From: Lepidurus packardi
Taxonomy: Eukaryota > Arthropoda > Branchiopoda > Notostraca > Triopsidae
DNA: 64,000 bases
Direction: 5' to 3'
NCBI GenBank assembly: GCA_023053545.1
Contig: JAKZAN010000005.1
Location: 682,001-746,000, forward strand
The translations under genes were made by a program, and so were the position numbers. Of this stretch, positions 1 through 11,500 are shown piece by piece. Each line of letters opens with the position of its first letter. Position 1 is the stretch's first letter. The notes under the pieces were generated by a model that was not told the origin of the DNA, searched no databases, and saw nothing but the letters and a program-made list of their open reading frames with translations.

Positions 1-3000
1 TAAGTCAGGAAATCATGAATTAAGTCAGTAATTCATATAATTAAGACATTTATTCATGAATTATGTCACAAAATCGTGAATTAAGTCAGTAATTCAAGAA
101 TTATGTAAGTATTTCATGAATTAAGTCAATAATTCATCAATTAATTCAGTAATTCATGAATTAAGTTATTAGTTCATGAATTAGGTCATTAATTCTTTAA
201 TTAAGTCAGTTATTCATGAACTTAAACATTAATTCATGAATTAAGAAAGTAATTCATGAATTAAATCAATAATTCATTAATTAAGTCAGGAAATCATGAA
301 TTAAGTCAGTAATTCATGAATTAAGTCAGTAATTCATATAATTAAGACAGTAATTCATAAATTAAGTCAGTAATTCATGAATTAAGTCAGTAATTCAAGA
401 ATTAAGTCTGTATTTCTTGAATTAAGTCAATAATTCATGAATTAAGTCAGTAATTCATGAATTAAGTCAGTAATTCATGAACTAGGTCAGTAATTCATTA
501 ATTAAGTCAGTATTTCATGAACTAAGACAGTAATTCATGAATTAAAAAAGTAATACATGAATTAAGTCAATAATTCATGACTTAAGTCAGTAATTCATGA
601 ATTAAGTCAGTAATTCATGAATTAAGTGATTAGTTCATTTATTTAGTCGTAATTCATGAATTATGTCAGTAATTCATGAATTAAGTCAGTAATTCATTAA
701 TTAAGTCAGTAGTTAATGATTTAAGTCAGTAATACATGAATTTAGTCAGTTGTTCATTAATTAAGTCAGTAGTTCATGACTTAAGTCAGTAATTCATGAA
801 TTAAGTCAGGAGTTCATTAATTTAGTCAATAATTCATGAATTAAGTCAGTAATTCATGAATTATGTCAGTAGTTCATTAGTTTAGTCAGTAATTCATTAA
901 TTAAGTCAGTAATTAAGTATTTAAGTCAGTAATTCATGAATTAAGTCAGTAATTAATTAATTTAGTCAGTAATTCATTAATTAAGTCATTAGTCATTAGT
1001 TATTTCAGTAATTCATGAATTAAGTCCGTTATACATTAATTAAGTCAGTAATTCATTAATAAAGTCAGTAATTCATGAATTAAGTCAGGAAATCATGAAT
1101 TAAGTCAGTCATCCATGAATTCATATAATTAAGACAGTAATTCATGAACTAAGTCAGTAATTCATGAATTAAGTCAGTAGTTCAAGAATTAAGTCTGTAT
1201 TTCTTGAATTAAGTCAATAATTCATAATTAAGTCAGTAATTCATGAACTAAGACAGTAATTCATGAATTAAGAAAGTAATACATGAATTAAGTCAATAAT
1301 TCATGACGTAAGTCAGTAATTCATTAATTAAGTCAGTAGTTAATTAATTTAGTCAGTAATTCATGAATTATGTCAGTAATTCATTAATTAAGTCAGTAGT
1401 TCATGACTTATCTCAGTAAAACATGAATTAAGTCAGTAATTCATTAATTAAGTCAGTAGTTCATGACTTAAGTCAGTAATTCATGAATTAAGTCAGGAGT
1501 TCATTAATTTAGTCAGTAATTCATGAATTAAGTCAGTAATTCATGAATGAAGTCAGTAATTCATGAATTAAGTGAGTAATTCAGGAATTAAGTCAGTAAT
1601 TCATGAATTAAGTCAGTTATTCATGAACTAAGTCAGTAATTCATGAATTAAGTCAGTAGTTCAAGAATTATGTCTGTATTTCTTGAATTAAGTCAATAAT
1701 TCATAATTAAGTCAATAATTCATGAACTAAGACAGTAATTCATGAATTAAGAAAGTAATACATGAATTAAGTCAATAATTCATGACGTAAGTCAGTAATT
1801 CATTAATTAAGTCAGTAGTTAATTAATTTAGTCAGTAATTCATGAATTATGTCAGTAATTCATTAATTAAGTCAGTAGTTCATGACTTATGTCAGTAAAA
1901 CATGAATTAAGTCAGTAATTCATTAATTAAGTCAGTAGTTCATGACTTAAGTCAGTAATTCATGAATTAAGTCAGGAGTTCATTAATTTAGTCAGTAATT
2001 CATGAATTAAGTCAGTAATTCATGAAAGAAGTCAGTAATTCATGAATTAAGTGAGTAATTCATGAATTAAGTCAGTAATTCATGAATTAAGTCAGTTATT
2101 CATTAATTAAGTCAGAAGTTCATGACTTAAGTCAGTAATTCATGAATTAAGTCAGGAGTTCATTAATTTAGTCAGTAATTCATGAATTAAGTCAGTAATT
2201 CATGAACTAAGTCAGTATCTCATTAATTAAGTACGTAATTAATTAATTAATTCCATAAATCATGAACTAAGTCAGTAGTTCATGAATTAAGTCAGGAAAT
2301 CATGAATTAAGTCAGTAATTCATGAATTAAGTCAGTAATTCATATAATTAAGACAGTTATTCATGAATTTAGTCACAAAATCGTGAATTCAGTCAGTAAT
2401 TCAAGAATTATGTCAGTATTTCATTAATGAAGTCAATAATTCATGAATTAAGTCACAAAATCGTGAATTAAGTCAGTAATTCAAGAATTATGTCAGTATT
2501 TCATTAATGAAGTCAATAATTCATGAATTAAGTTATTAGTTCATGAATTAGGTCATTACTTCATTAATTAAGTCAGTTATTCATGAACTTAAACATTAAT
2601 TCATGAATTAAGAAAGTAATTCATGAATTAAAAAAGTAATACATGAATTAAGTCAATAATTCATGACTTAATTCAGTAATTCATGAATTAAGTCAGTAAT
2701 TCATGAATTAAGTGAGTAGTTCATTAATTTAGTCAGTAATTCATGAATTATGTCAGTAATTCATGAATTAAGTCTGTAATTCATTAATTAAGTCAGTAGT
2801 TCATGACTTAAGTCAGTAATACATGAATTAGGTCAGTAATTCATTAATTAAGTCAGTAGTTCATGACTTAAGTCAGTAATTCATGAAATAAGTCAGGAGT
2901 TCATTAATTTAGTCAGTAATTCATGAATTATGTCAGTAGTTCATTAATTTAGTCAGTACGTCAGTAATTAAGTCAGTAATTCATTAATTAAGTCAGAAAT

Positions 3001-4696
3001 TCATGAATTAAGTCAGTAATTCATGAATTAAGTCAGTAATTCGTATAATTAAGACAGTTATTCACGAATTAAGTCACAAAATCGTGAATTAAGTCAGTAG
3101 TTCAAGAATTATGTCAGTATTTCATTAATTCAGTCAGTTATTCATTAATTAAGTCAGTAATTCATGAATTAAGTTATTAGTTCATGAATTAGGTCATTAA
3201 CTCATTAATTCAGTCAGTTATTCATGAACTAAGACATTAATTCATGAATTAAGTCAGTAATTCAAGAATTAAGTCTGTATTTCTTGAATTAAGTCAATAA
3301 TTCATGAATTAAGTCAGTAATTCATGAATTAAGTCAGAAATTCATGAATTAGGTCAGTAATTCATGAATTAAGTCAGTAATTCATGAACAAAGACAGTAA
3401 TACATGAATTAAGAAATTAATACATGAATTAAGTCAATAATTCATGACTTAAGTCAGTAATTCATGAATTATGTCAGTAATTCATTAATTAAGTCAGTAG
3501 TTCATTAATTTAGTCAGTAATTCATGAATTTAGTGACGTAATTCATGAATTATGTCAGTAGTTCATTATTTAGTCAGTAATTCATTAAATAAGTCAGTAA
3601 TTCATTAATTAAGTCAGTAATTCATTAATTAAGTCAGTAATTCATTAATTAAGTCAGTAATTCATGAATTAAGTCAGTAATTCATGAATTAAGTTAGTAA
3701 TTCATGAATTAAGTCAGTAATTCATGAATTAAGTTAGTAATTAATGAATTAAGTCAGTAATTCATGAATTAAGTCAGTAATTCATTAATTAAGTCAGTTG
3801 ATCATGAACTTAAACATTAATTCATGAATTAAGAAAGTAATTCATGAATTAAGTCAATAATTCATGACTTAAGTCAGTAATTCATTAATTAAGTCATAAG
3901 TCATTAGTTATTTCAGTAATTCATGAATTAAGTCCGTAATACATTATTTAAGTCAGTAATTCATTAATAAAGTCAGTAATTCATGAATTAATTCAGGAAA
4001 TCATGTATTAAGTCAGGAATTCATGAATTAAGTCAGTAATTCATGAATTAAGCCAGTAATTCAGGAACTAGGTCAGTAATTCATTAATTAAGTCAGTATT
4101 TCATGAAATAAGACAGTAATTCATGAATTAAAAAAGTAATACATGAATTAAGTCAATAATTCATGACTTAAGTCAGTAATTCATGAATTAAGTCAGTAAT
4201 TCATGAATTAAGTGAGTAGTTCATTAATTTAGTCAGTAATTCATGAATTATGTCAGTAATTCATGAATTAAGTCAGTAATTCATTAATTAAGTCAGTAGT
4301 TAATGATTTAAGTCAGTAATACATGAATTAAGTCAGTAGTTCATTAATTAAGTCAGTAGTTCATGACTTAAGTCAGTACTTCATGAATTATGTCAGCAGT
4401 TCATTAATTTAGTCAGTAATTCATTAATTAAGTCAGTAATTCATTAATTATGTCAGTAATTCATTACTTAAACCAGAAATTCATGAATTAAGTCAGTAAT
4501 TCATGAATTAAGTCAGTAATTAATTAATTTAGTCAGTAATTCATTAATTAAGTCATTAGTCATTAGTTATTTCAGTAAATCATGAATTAAGTCCGTAATA
4601 CATTAATTAAGTCAGTAATTCATTAATAAAGTCAGTAATTCATGAATTAAGTCAGGAAATCATGAATTCAGTCTGTCATCCATGAATTCATATAAT
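1..4696. repeat. Satellite A array, segment 1
   Basis: Tandem array of a 20-bp monomer, consensus AATTCATGAATTAAGTCAGT, whose first 12 bases are a perfect palindrome. Frequent variants are TTCATTAATT, GTTCATGACTT, a TTCAAGAATT...TTCTTGAATT pair and a 21-bp form containing TTCATATAATT. A higher-order repeat of about 480 bp (about 24 monomers) is visible at roughly 1130-2110: the rare GTCAATAATTCATAATT junction recurs at 1213 and 1692. No genes or other unique sequence occur here. Seen directly. Confidence 0.97.
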
Positions 4697-4798
4697 TGTT
4701 GTATCGTAACTGTAGCTTGGGGCCATTGAAGAGAGTAGGAGCCCCAAGTGAGAGCAAAATACAATAGTCGCAGCTATCCCTCCAACCGGTGTACAACA
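4697..4798 (+). repeat. 5' LTR of Gypsy-1
   Basis: 102 bp, beginning TGTTGTA and ending TACAACA (7-bp inverted ends). It is unusually short for an LTR. The matching copy is at 8492-8593. Confidence 0.95.
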
Positions 4799-4801
4799 TA
4801 T

Positions 4802-4812
4802 TGGCGACGAGG
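4802..4812 (+). promoter_or_regulatory. Primer binding site of Gypsy-1
   Basis: TGGCGACGAGG starts 3 bases after the 5' LTR. It is complementary to the 3' end of an arthropod-type tRNA-Ser(GCU), whose acceptor stem ends CCTCGTCG plus CCA. The tRNA match is from memory of tRNA sequences, not a search. Confidence 0.75.
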
Positions 4813-4895
4813 AGGGCAAGTATACCTCAGCGAGCAAAACGTAGTGGAAAACAAAGTGAAAATCTCCAAGCCACAGTAACAATTAAAGCAAAGAG

Positions 4896-6377
4896 ATGGA
4901 AGTGTTCCCAACAATGGAGACGTTCCAATACGAGGGGGACATATCAACCCTTAGTATACGGTGGAGGCATTGGCTGAAGAGGTTTGAAAATTTCCTAATC
5001 GTCTGCGACATATCCGGAAAACCTCGAAAGTTGGCCACACTCCTGCATTACGCTGGAGAAAAAGTACACGACATCTACAGCAAACTCGACGTCAAACCAG
5101 CCCAAGGCGAGGACGGATACGAGGCAGCAAAGCGAGTGCTCACAACGCATTTCAACCCAGAAGAAAACGTAACTTTTAACAGATACCTGTTTAGGAACGT
5201 CAAACAGCAGGTGAACGAAACTCTGGATGATCTGCACACCAGGTTGGACCAAATGGCGATGGGATGCCAATTCGCAGATAAAGATGGGGAAATAAAGTCC
5301 CAAATTGTACTGTCATGCACATCAAGGAAATTGAAAACAGAAGCACTAACAAACCCTAGCTGGTCGTTGGCCAAAGTACTCGAAAAGGGAAACGCGTTTG
5401 AATTAGTCCAGAAACAGCTAAAGGAAATGAAGAGCAACACGGAGGAAGAAGAACAGGTGCACCGGCTGAAGATGGGGCCCAACCAGAAGCGGCCTGAGAA
5501 GCTATGCAAGTTCTGCGGAGGGACTTGGCACAAGAAATTGCAAGATTGTAAAGCGCGAAAGGAGAAGTGCCGAGGTTGCCAAAAGATGGGTCATTTCGAG
5601 AAAGTATGCCTCAGCAAGAAACGTGTCGTACGGAATATCAACATCGCAGACGAAGTAGAAGAATCCTCTGACAGTACGGAACTTGTAAATACTACTTCTT
5701 GCATTAAATCCAAACACCTTGTGGTATTAGCGAAAGTTGGAGAGCGCGACGTAAAGTTCCTGGTAGATACAGGGGCAGATGTAACGATAATTGACGAAAG
5801 AGCGCACGCAAACATAGGCAGCCCAAAGTTGGAAAAAGCGGCAAAGAAAATTTTTCCGTTCAAATCCAATCAACCACTAGCAATAAAAGGAAAACTCAGA
5901 ACTCAGATATCCGTAGAAAAGCCCAAAAGAGCGACGGTGGAAACCATATATGTGATAGAAGGAAAAGCAAGCTGTCTGTTAAGCCGCAAAGCATTAGAGA
6001 ACCTGGATCTAGTACAATACTCCAACCATGTAAAACATGAAGTCGTAAGAGCGCTAGAAAAGCAAGAATCCCCTATTGGGAAATACGTAGGACTCAAAAT
6101 CAAGTTACACATTGACTCGTCAGTAAAACCGATAGCACTACCACACAGACGAGTACCTTTTCACCAACGAGCACTAGTCGAAAAAGAGTTGGAAAGACTG
6201 GAAAAATTAGATATAATAGAAAGAGTGGAGGGACCAACACCGTGGGTGTCACCGATCGTCTTTGTGCCAAAAAAAGATACAAGCGAAATACGCTTGTGCG
6301 TAGACATGACGTCTGCCAAATCAAGCAATAAAAAGAGAAAGGCACATAATCCCTACGATAGAAGACATTCTAGCTGA
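4896..6377 (+). CDS. Gypsy-1 gag-protease with RT N-terminal stub
   Basis: 493-codon ORF. Residues about 1-190 are the capsid-like gag. Two zinc knuckles follow (CKFCGGTWHKKLQDC, then CRGCQKMGHFEKVC, about residues 203-230), and then an aspartic protease with the catalytic motif FLVDTGADV near residue 290. The end holds the first RT segment (GPTPWVSPIVFVPKK and RLCVDM). A one-base insertion just after VDM (about 6306-6312) throws the frame off, so the last 25 or so residues are out of frame. In the correct frame the RT runs a little further, to about 6384, before the internal deletion. The start is the first ATG after the leader; 4914 is an alternative. Gag and pol form one continuous frame, as in mag-type elements. 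Confidence 0.88.
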   Translation: MEVFPTMETFQYEGDISTLSIRWRHWLKRFENFLIVCDISGKPRKLATLLHYAGEKVHDIYSKLDVKPAQGEDGYEAAKRVLTTHFNPEENVTFNRYLFRNVKQQVNETLDDLHTRLDQMAMGCQFADKDGEIKSQIVLSCTSRKLKTEALTNPSWSLAKVLEKGNAFELVQKQLKEMKSNTEEEEQVHRLKMGPNQKRPEKLCKFCGGTWHKKLQDCKARKEKCRGCQKMGHFEKVCLSKKRVVRNINIADEVEESSDSTELVNTTSCIKSKHLVVLAKVGERDVKFLVDTGADVTIIDERAHANIGSPKLEKAAKKIFPFKSNQPLAIKGKLRTQISVEKPKRATVETIYVIEGKASCLLSRKALENLDLVQYSNHVKHEVVRALEKQESPIGKYVGLKIKLHIDSSVKPIALPHRRVPFHQRALVEKELERLEKLDIIERVEGPTPWVSPIVFVPKKDTSEIRLCVDMTSAKSSNKKRKAHNPYDRRHSS

Positions 6378-7996
6378 AGTTAACTGAAGTTAAGCTGAAG
6401 AAAACTCCTGTTTTTGAATGGTCGGAAGAGTGTGAACAAGCATTCACAAAGCTAAAGACAGCACTGTTAAACGCAAGGCAGTTGGCATTTTTTGACCCTG
6501 AGGGGGAAACCAACGTAATTGTGGATGCAAGCCCGATAGGACTGGGGGCAATTTTACCACAAATTAATAGGCAAGGACGCGAAAGTGTAATAGCGTTTGC
6601 AAGCAAGGCTCTCAGCGAGACAGAGCAAAGATATTCCCAACTGGAAAGGGAAGCGCTAGCAGTAATTTGGGCGTGTGGGCACTTTAAGATGTACCTCCTC
6701 GGTACGCGCTTCCTTGTAACCACGGACCAGAAGCCGCTGGTCAGTATTTTTAACAAAGCAACAGCAAAACTATCAGCGAGACTGGAAAGGTGGATGCTAA
6801 GGAAACAGGCCTTTGACTTCACGCTAGAATTCCAACCAGGCAGCAAAAACGCAGCTGATTTCTTATCAAGAAACCCTTCCAAACGCACACAATGCAAGCA
6901 GGCAGTCATGGGCGAGAAGTATGTCAACTTCATCACCGATCAAACTGTTTTTACACCACTGACCAAGGAACAAATTGCAGAAGAAACCCAAAAAGACACT
7001 GTCCTAGCGGAGGTGAAACAAGCTATACAGAAAGGAAGAAAGCACGAGTTAAAAACATCCGGGAAATCATACTCGCAAGTATTCGAAGAGCTCTCAATTT
7101 CAAAAGATGGCATCATCTTACGGGGAGCAAGAATCTGTGTTCCACAAAGCCTGCAAGAAAACGTGTTAAAAGTGGCCCATGAAGAACACTTGGGCATGTG
7201 CAAAACAAAACAGCTTCTACGGACAAAAGTGTGGTTTCCAGGCATGGACCGAAGGGTAGAGGAGTTGGTAAAACAATGCGTACCGTGCATAGCGGCAACA
7301 AAGGCCTCCAAACGAGAACCACTGCAGATGTCGGAGTTGCCGCGGAAACCATGGACGGAATTAAGCATGGACTTCTTGAACTTACCATCGGGGGAGGAAT
7401 TGCTAGTCGTGGTAGATAACTTTTCCCGCTTCCCGGAAGTTGAGTTTGTTCGAACCACGGCGCACCAACACGTGCTACCAGTGCTGGAACGCATATTGTC
7501 CACCTTTGGAATCCCCGAAAGGATAAGAACCGATAACGGTCCCCCGTTCAACGGCAGCGAATTCACGGAATTCTGCACAAGATTAGGTATCAAACACCAA
7601 AAAACGACTCCGGCATGGCCAGAAGCTAATGGATTGGTAGAGCGCTTCATGCGCACGTTAGGAAAACTAATCAGAACTACCACAATTGAACGCAAAAACC
7701 TCAAAGCAGAAATACATAAATTTCTCAGCAACTACCGAGCTACGCCACACCCCGCGATTGGAAAGGCTCCGGCTGAGTTACTCTTCAGGAACAGCGTCAG
7801 AAACCTACTGCCAGACCTGAAGCACCATAACGCCAATTACTCAGGCAAAGCAAAAAGATACGAAGACAAAAGGCGACGGGTGCGAGAGCATACACTTGTA
7901 GTCGGAGACAAAGTGATCGTGCAGAAGGAAAAGAAGCTACTCAGTAAAAGAAGAGAGCCGCTACGAGCTGGAGCCGTTGAGGGTGACTGCGATTAA
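6374..7996 (+). pseudogene. Gypsy-1 RNase H and integrase (pol remainder)
   Basis: Open frame from 6374, with its first internal Met at about 6482. It opens with the RT thumb/connection end (KKTPVFEW), then RNase H (IVDASPIGLGAI, TDQKPL). Integrase follows: a zinc-binding HHCC region (HEEHLGMCKTKQLL ... CVPC), then catalytic D, D and E in SMDF, RTDNGPPFNG and EANGLVERFM. The RT palm with its YxDD box, about 200 residues, is missing between this frame and the previous ORF. A frameshift near 7975-7985 cuts off the integrase tail, which continues in another frame at 7977-8168. Confidence 0.87.
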
Positions 7997-8168
7997 GAAC
8001 TCAATGATCACAGCAAAAGGGAAAGACGGACGAATGATCACCAGAAATTCATCTTTCTTCAAAAAAATACCGGACGAGCGAGAGGAGCAGAGAAAAACGA
8101 ACGCATACGAGAGAGAAGAAGGAAGATGTGAAGGAAACAGTGGAATTAAGGCGCAGCGCGCGAATTAA
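7977..8168 (+). pseudogene. Gypsy-1 integrase C-terminal tail, out of frame
   Basis: Continues the integrase after the frameshift. RVTAIKNSMITAKGKDGR then SSFFKKI resembles the end of mag-type integrase (compare ISFFRKI at the same place in the Gypsy-3 element). A basic, low-complexity end follows. The first residue shown by an ATG scan is not a real start. Confidence 0.7.
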
Positions 8169-8240
8169 AAAGAAGAATGAAACACGTTAATAAATTATTC
8201 CATTTTTTTTCTGTCTTTTGTATACCTCAGGAAGAAGACG

Positions 8241-8298
<58 letters not shown>

Positions 8299-8473
8299 AA
8301 AGGCCGATCCGTCCGGAAGCAGATCCGAGGGAAGCGACACGGCCAAACACCGCGAAAGAAGGGAGAGTGCGGAATATTGCAAGCGCGACACCAAACCGAA
8401 TGAGTTTTTTTCATTTAGAAGCCCCTATTCCTTTTTTGTTCTTGTAGTCGAAGCCCCTCATTTTGTGTTTGTG
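8169..8473 (+). other. Gypsy-1 3' non-coding region with A53 tract
   Basis: No coding signal. It contains an uninterrupted run of 53 adenines at 8244-8296, followed by a GC-richer stretch (about 8300-8390). ORFs across the A-run are only poly-Lys or poly-Phe artefacts. Confidence 0.85.
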
Positions 8474-8491
8474 AAGAAAGAAAGGAAGAGG
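8474..8491 (+). promoter_or_regulatory. Polypurine tract of Gypsy-1
   Basis: AAGAAAGAAAGGAAGAGG directly abuts the TGTTG start of the 3' LTR. This is the expected plus-strand primer position. Confidence 0.85.
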
Positions 8492-8593
8492 TGTTGTATC
8501 GTAACTGTAGCTTGGGGCCATTGAAGAGAGTAGGAGCCCCAAGTGAGAGCAAAATACAATAGTCGCAGCTAACCCTCCAACCGGTGTAAAACA
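8492..8593 (+). repeat. 3' LTR of Gypsy-1
   Basis: 102-bp copy of the 5' LTR with two substitutions, one in its TACAACA end (now TAAAACA). Followed by the TATAAT target duplication. Confidence 0.95.
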
Positions 8594-11500
8594 TATAATT
8601 AAGACCGTAATTCATGAACTAAGTCAGTAATTCATGAATTAAGTCAGTAATTCAAGAATTAAGTCTGTATTTCTTGAATTAAGTCAATAATTCATGAATT
8701 AAGTCAGTAAGTCATGAATTGAGTCAGTAATTCATGAATCAGGTCAGTAATTCATTAATTAAGTCAATAATTCATGACGTAAGTCAGTAATTCATGAATT
8801 AAGTCAGTAATTCATGAATTAAGTCAGTAGTTCATTAATTTAGTCAGTAATTCATGAATTAAGTCAGGAGTTCATTAATTTAGTCAGTAATTCATGAATT
8901 AAATCATTAATTTAGTCAGTAATTCATGAATTAAGTCAGGAGTTCATTACTTTAGTCAGTAATTCATGAATTAAATCATTAATTTAGTCAGTAATTCATG
9001 AATTAAATCATTAATTTAGTCAGTAATTCATGAATTACTGACGTAGTTCATGAATTATGTCAGTAGTTCATTAATTTAGTCAGTAATTAATTAAATAAGT
9101 CACTAATTCATTAATTAAGTCAGTAATTCATGAATTAAGTCAGTAATACATGAATTAAGTTAGTAAGTCATGAATTAAGTCAGTAATGCATGAATTAAAT
9201 CAGTTATTCATTAATTAGGTCAGTAGTTCATGACTTAAGTCAGTAATTCATGAATTAAGTCAGGAGTTCTTTAATTTAGTCAGTAATTCATGAATTAAGT
9301 CAGTAATTCATGAACTAAGTCAGTATCTCATTAAATAAGTCCGTAATTAATTATTTAAGTCCATAAATCATGAACTAAGTCAGTAATTCATGAATTAAGT
9401 TAGGAAATCATGAATTAAGTCAGATATTCATGAATTAAGTCAGTAATCATATAATGAAGACAGATATTCATGAATTAAGTCACAAAATCGTGAAATAAGT
9501 CAGTAATTCAAGAATTATGTCTGTATTTCATTAATTAAGTCAATAATTCATGAATTAAGTCAGTAATTCATGAATTAAGTTATTAGTTCATGAATTAGGT
9601 AATTAATTCATTAATTAAGTCTGTTATTCATGAACTTAAACATTAATTCATGAATTAAGAAAGTAATTCATGAATTAAGTCAATAATTCATGAATTAAGT
9701 CAATAATTCATGAATTAAGTCAGAAATTCATATTATTAAGACAGTAATTCATGAATTAAATCAGTAATTCATGAATTAAGTCAGTAATTCAAGAATTAAG
9801 TCTGTATTTCTTGAATTAAGTCAATAATTCATGAATTAAGTCAGTAATTCATGAACTAGGTCAGTAATTCATTAATTAAGTCAGTATTTCATGAACTAAG
9901 ACAGTAATTCATGAATTAAAAAAGTAATACATGAATTAAGTCAATAATTCATGACTTAAGTCAGTAATTCATGAATTAAATCAGTAGTTCGTTAATTTAG
10001 TCAGTAATTCATGAATTATGTCAGTAATTCATGAATTAAATCAGTAATTCATTAATTAAGTCAGTAGTTAATGATTTAAATCAGTAATACATGAATTAAG
10101 TCAGTAGTTCATGACTTAAGTCAGTAATTCATGAATTAAGTCACGAGTTCATTAATTTAGGCAGTAATTCATGAATTAAGTCAGTAATTCATGAATTATG
10201 TCAGTAGTTCATTAACTTAGTCAGTAATTCATTAATTAAGTCATTAATTCAGTAATTAATTCAGTAATTCATTAATTAAGCCAGAAATTCATGAATTAAG
10301 TCAGTAATTCATGAATTAAGTCAGTAATTAATTAATTTAGTCAGTAATTCATTAATTAAGTCATAAGTCATTAGTTATTTCAGTAATTCATGAATTAAGT
10401 CCGTAATACATTATTTAAGTCAGTAATTCATTAATAAAGTCAGTAATTCATGAATTAATTCAGGAAATCATGTATTAAGTCAGGAAATCATGAATTAAGT
10501 CAGTCATCCATGAATTAAGTCAGTAATTCATATAATTAAGTCAATAATTCATGAATTTAGTCAGTAATTCATGAACTAAGACAGTAATTCATGAATTAAG
10601 AAATAATACATGAATTAAGTCAATAATTCGTGACTTAAGTCAGTAATTCATGAATTAAGTCAGTAATTCATGAATTAAGTCAGTAGTTCATTAATTTAGT
10701 CAGTAATTCATGAAATATGTCAGTATTTCATGAATTAAGTCAGTAATTCATTAATTAAGTCAGTAGTTCATGACTTAAGTCAGTAATACATGAATTAAGT
10801 CAGTAATTCATTAATTAAGTCAGTAGTTCATGACTTAAGTCAGTAATTCATGAATTAAGTCAGGAGTTCATTAATTTAGTCAGTAATTCATCAATTAAGT
10901 CAGTAAGTCAGTAATTAAGTCAGTAATTCATTAATTAAGTCAGAAATTCATGAATTAAGTCAGTAGTTCATGAATTAAGTCAGTAATTCATACAATTAAG
11001 GCAGTTATTCATGAAGTAAGTCACAAAATCGTGAATTAAGTCAGTAATTCATACAATTAAGGCAGTTATTCATGAAGTAAGTCACAAAATCGTGAATTAA
11101 GTCAGTAATTCAAGAATTATGTCAGTATTTCAAGAATTAAGTCAATAATTCATGAATTAAGTCAGTAATTCATGAATTAAGTTATTAGTTCATGAATTAG
11201 GTCATTAACTCATTAATTAAGTCAGTTATTCATGAACTAAGACATTAATTCATGAACTAAGAAAGTAATTCATGAATTAAGTCAGTAGTTCATTAATTAA
11301 GTCAGTAGTTCATGACTTAAATCAGTAATTCATGAATTAAGTCAGGAGTTCATTAATTAAGTCAGTAATTCATTAATTATGTCAGTAAATCATGAATTAA
11401 TTCAGTAATTCATGAATTAAGTCAGTAGTTCATTAATTTAGTCAGTAATTAATGAATTAAATCACTAATTCATGGATTAAGTCAGTAATTCATGAATTAA

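Larger units (their letters stand above)
4697..8593 (+). mobile_element. Gypsy/Ty3 LTR retrotransposon, mag-like, RT-deleted (Gypsy-1)
   Basis: The element carries two 102-bp LTRs, a tRNA-Ser-type primer site, gag, protease, a stub of RT, RNase H, integrase and a polypurine tract. The satellite flanks show a TATAAT duplication (4691-4696 and 8594-8599), so it transposed into the array. The RT palm is deleted and two frameshifts are visible, so this copy cannot move by itself. LTRs differ at 2 of 102 positions. Assignment to the mag-like group rests on the primer site and on protein motifs remembered from that family; RT phylogeny is impossible here because the core is missing. Confidence 0.93.

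Noticed and set aside
8187-8414. Poly-Lys and poly-Phe ORFs on both strands
   Set aside because: These are translations of the A53 tract.
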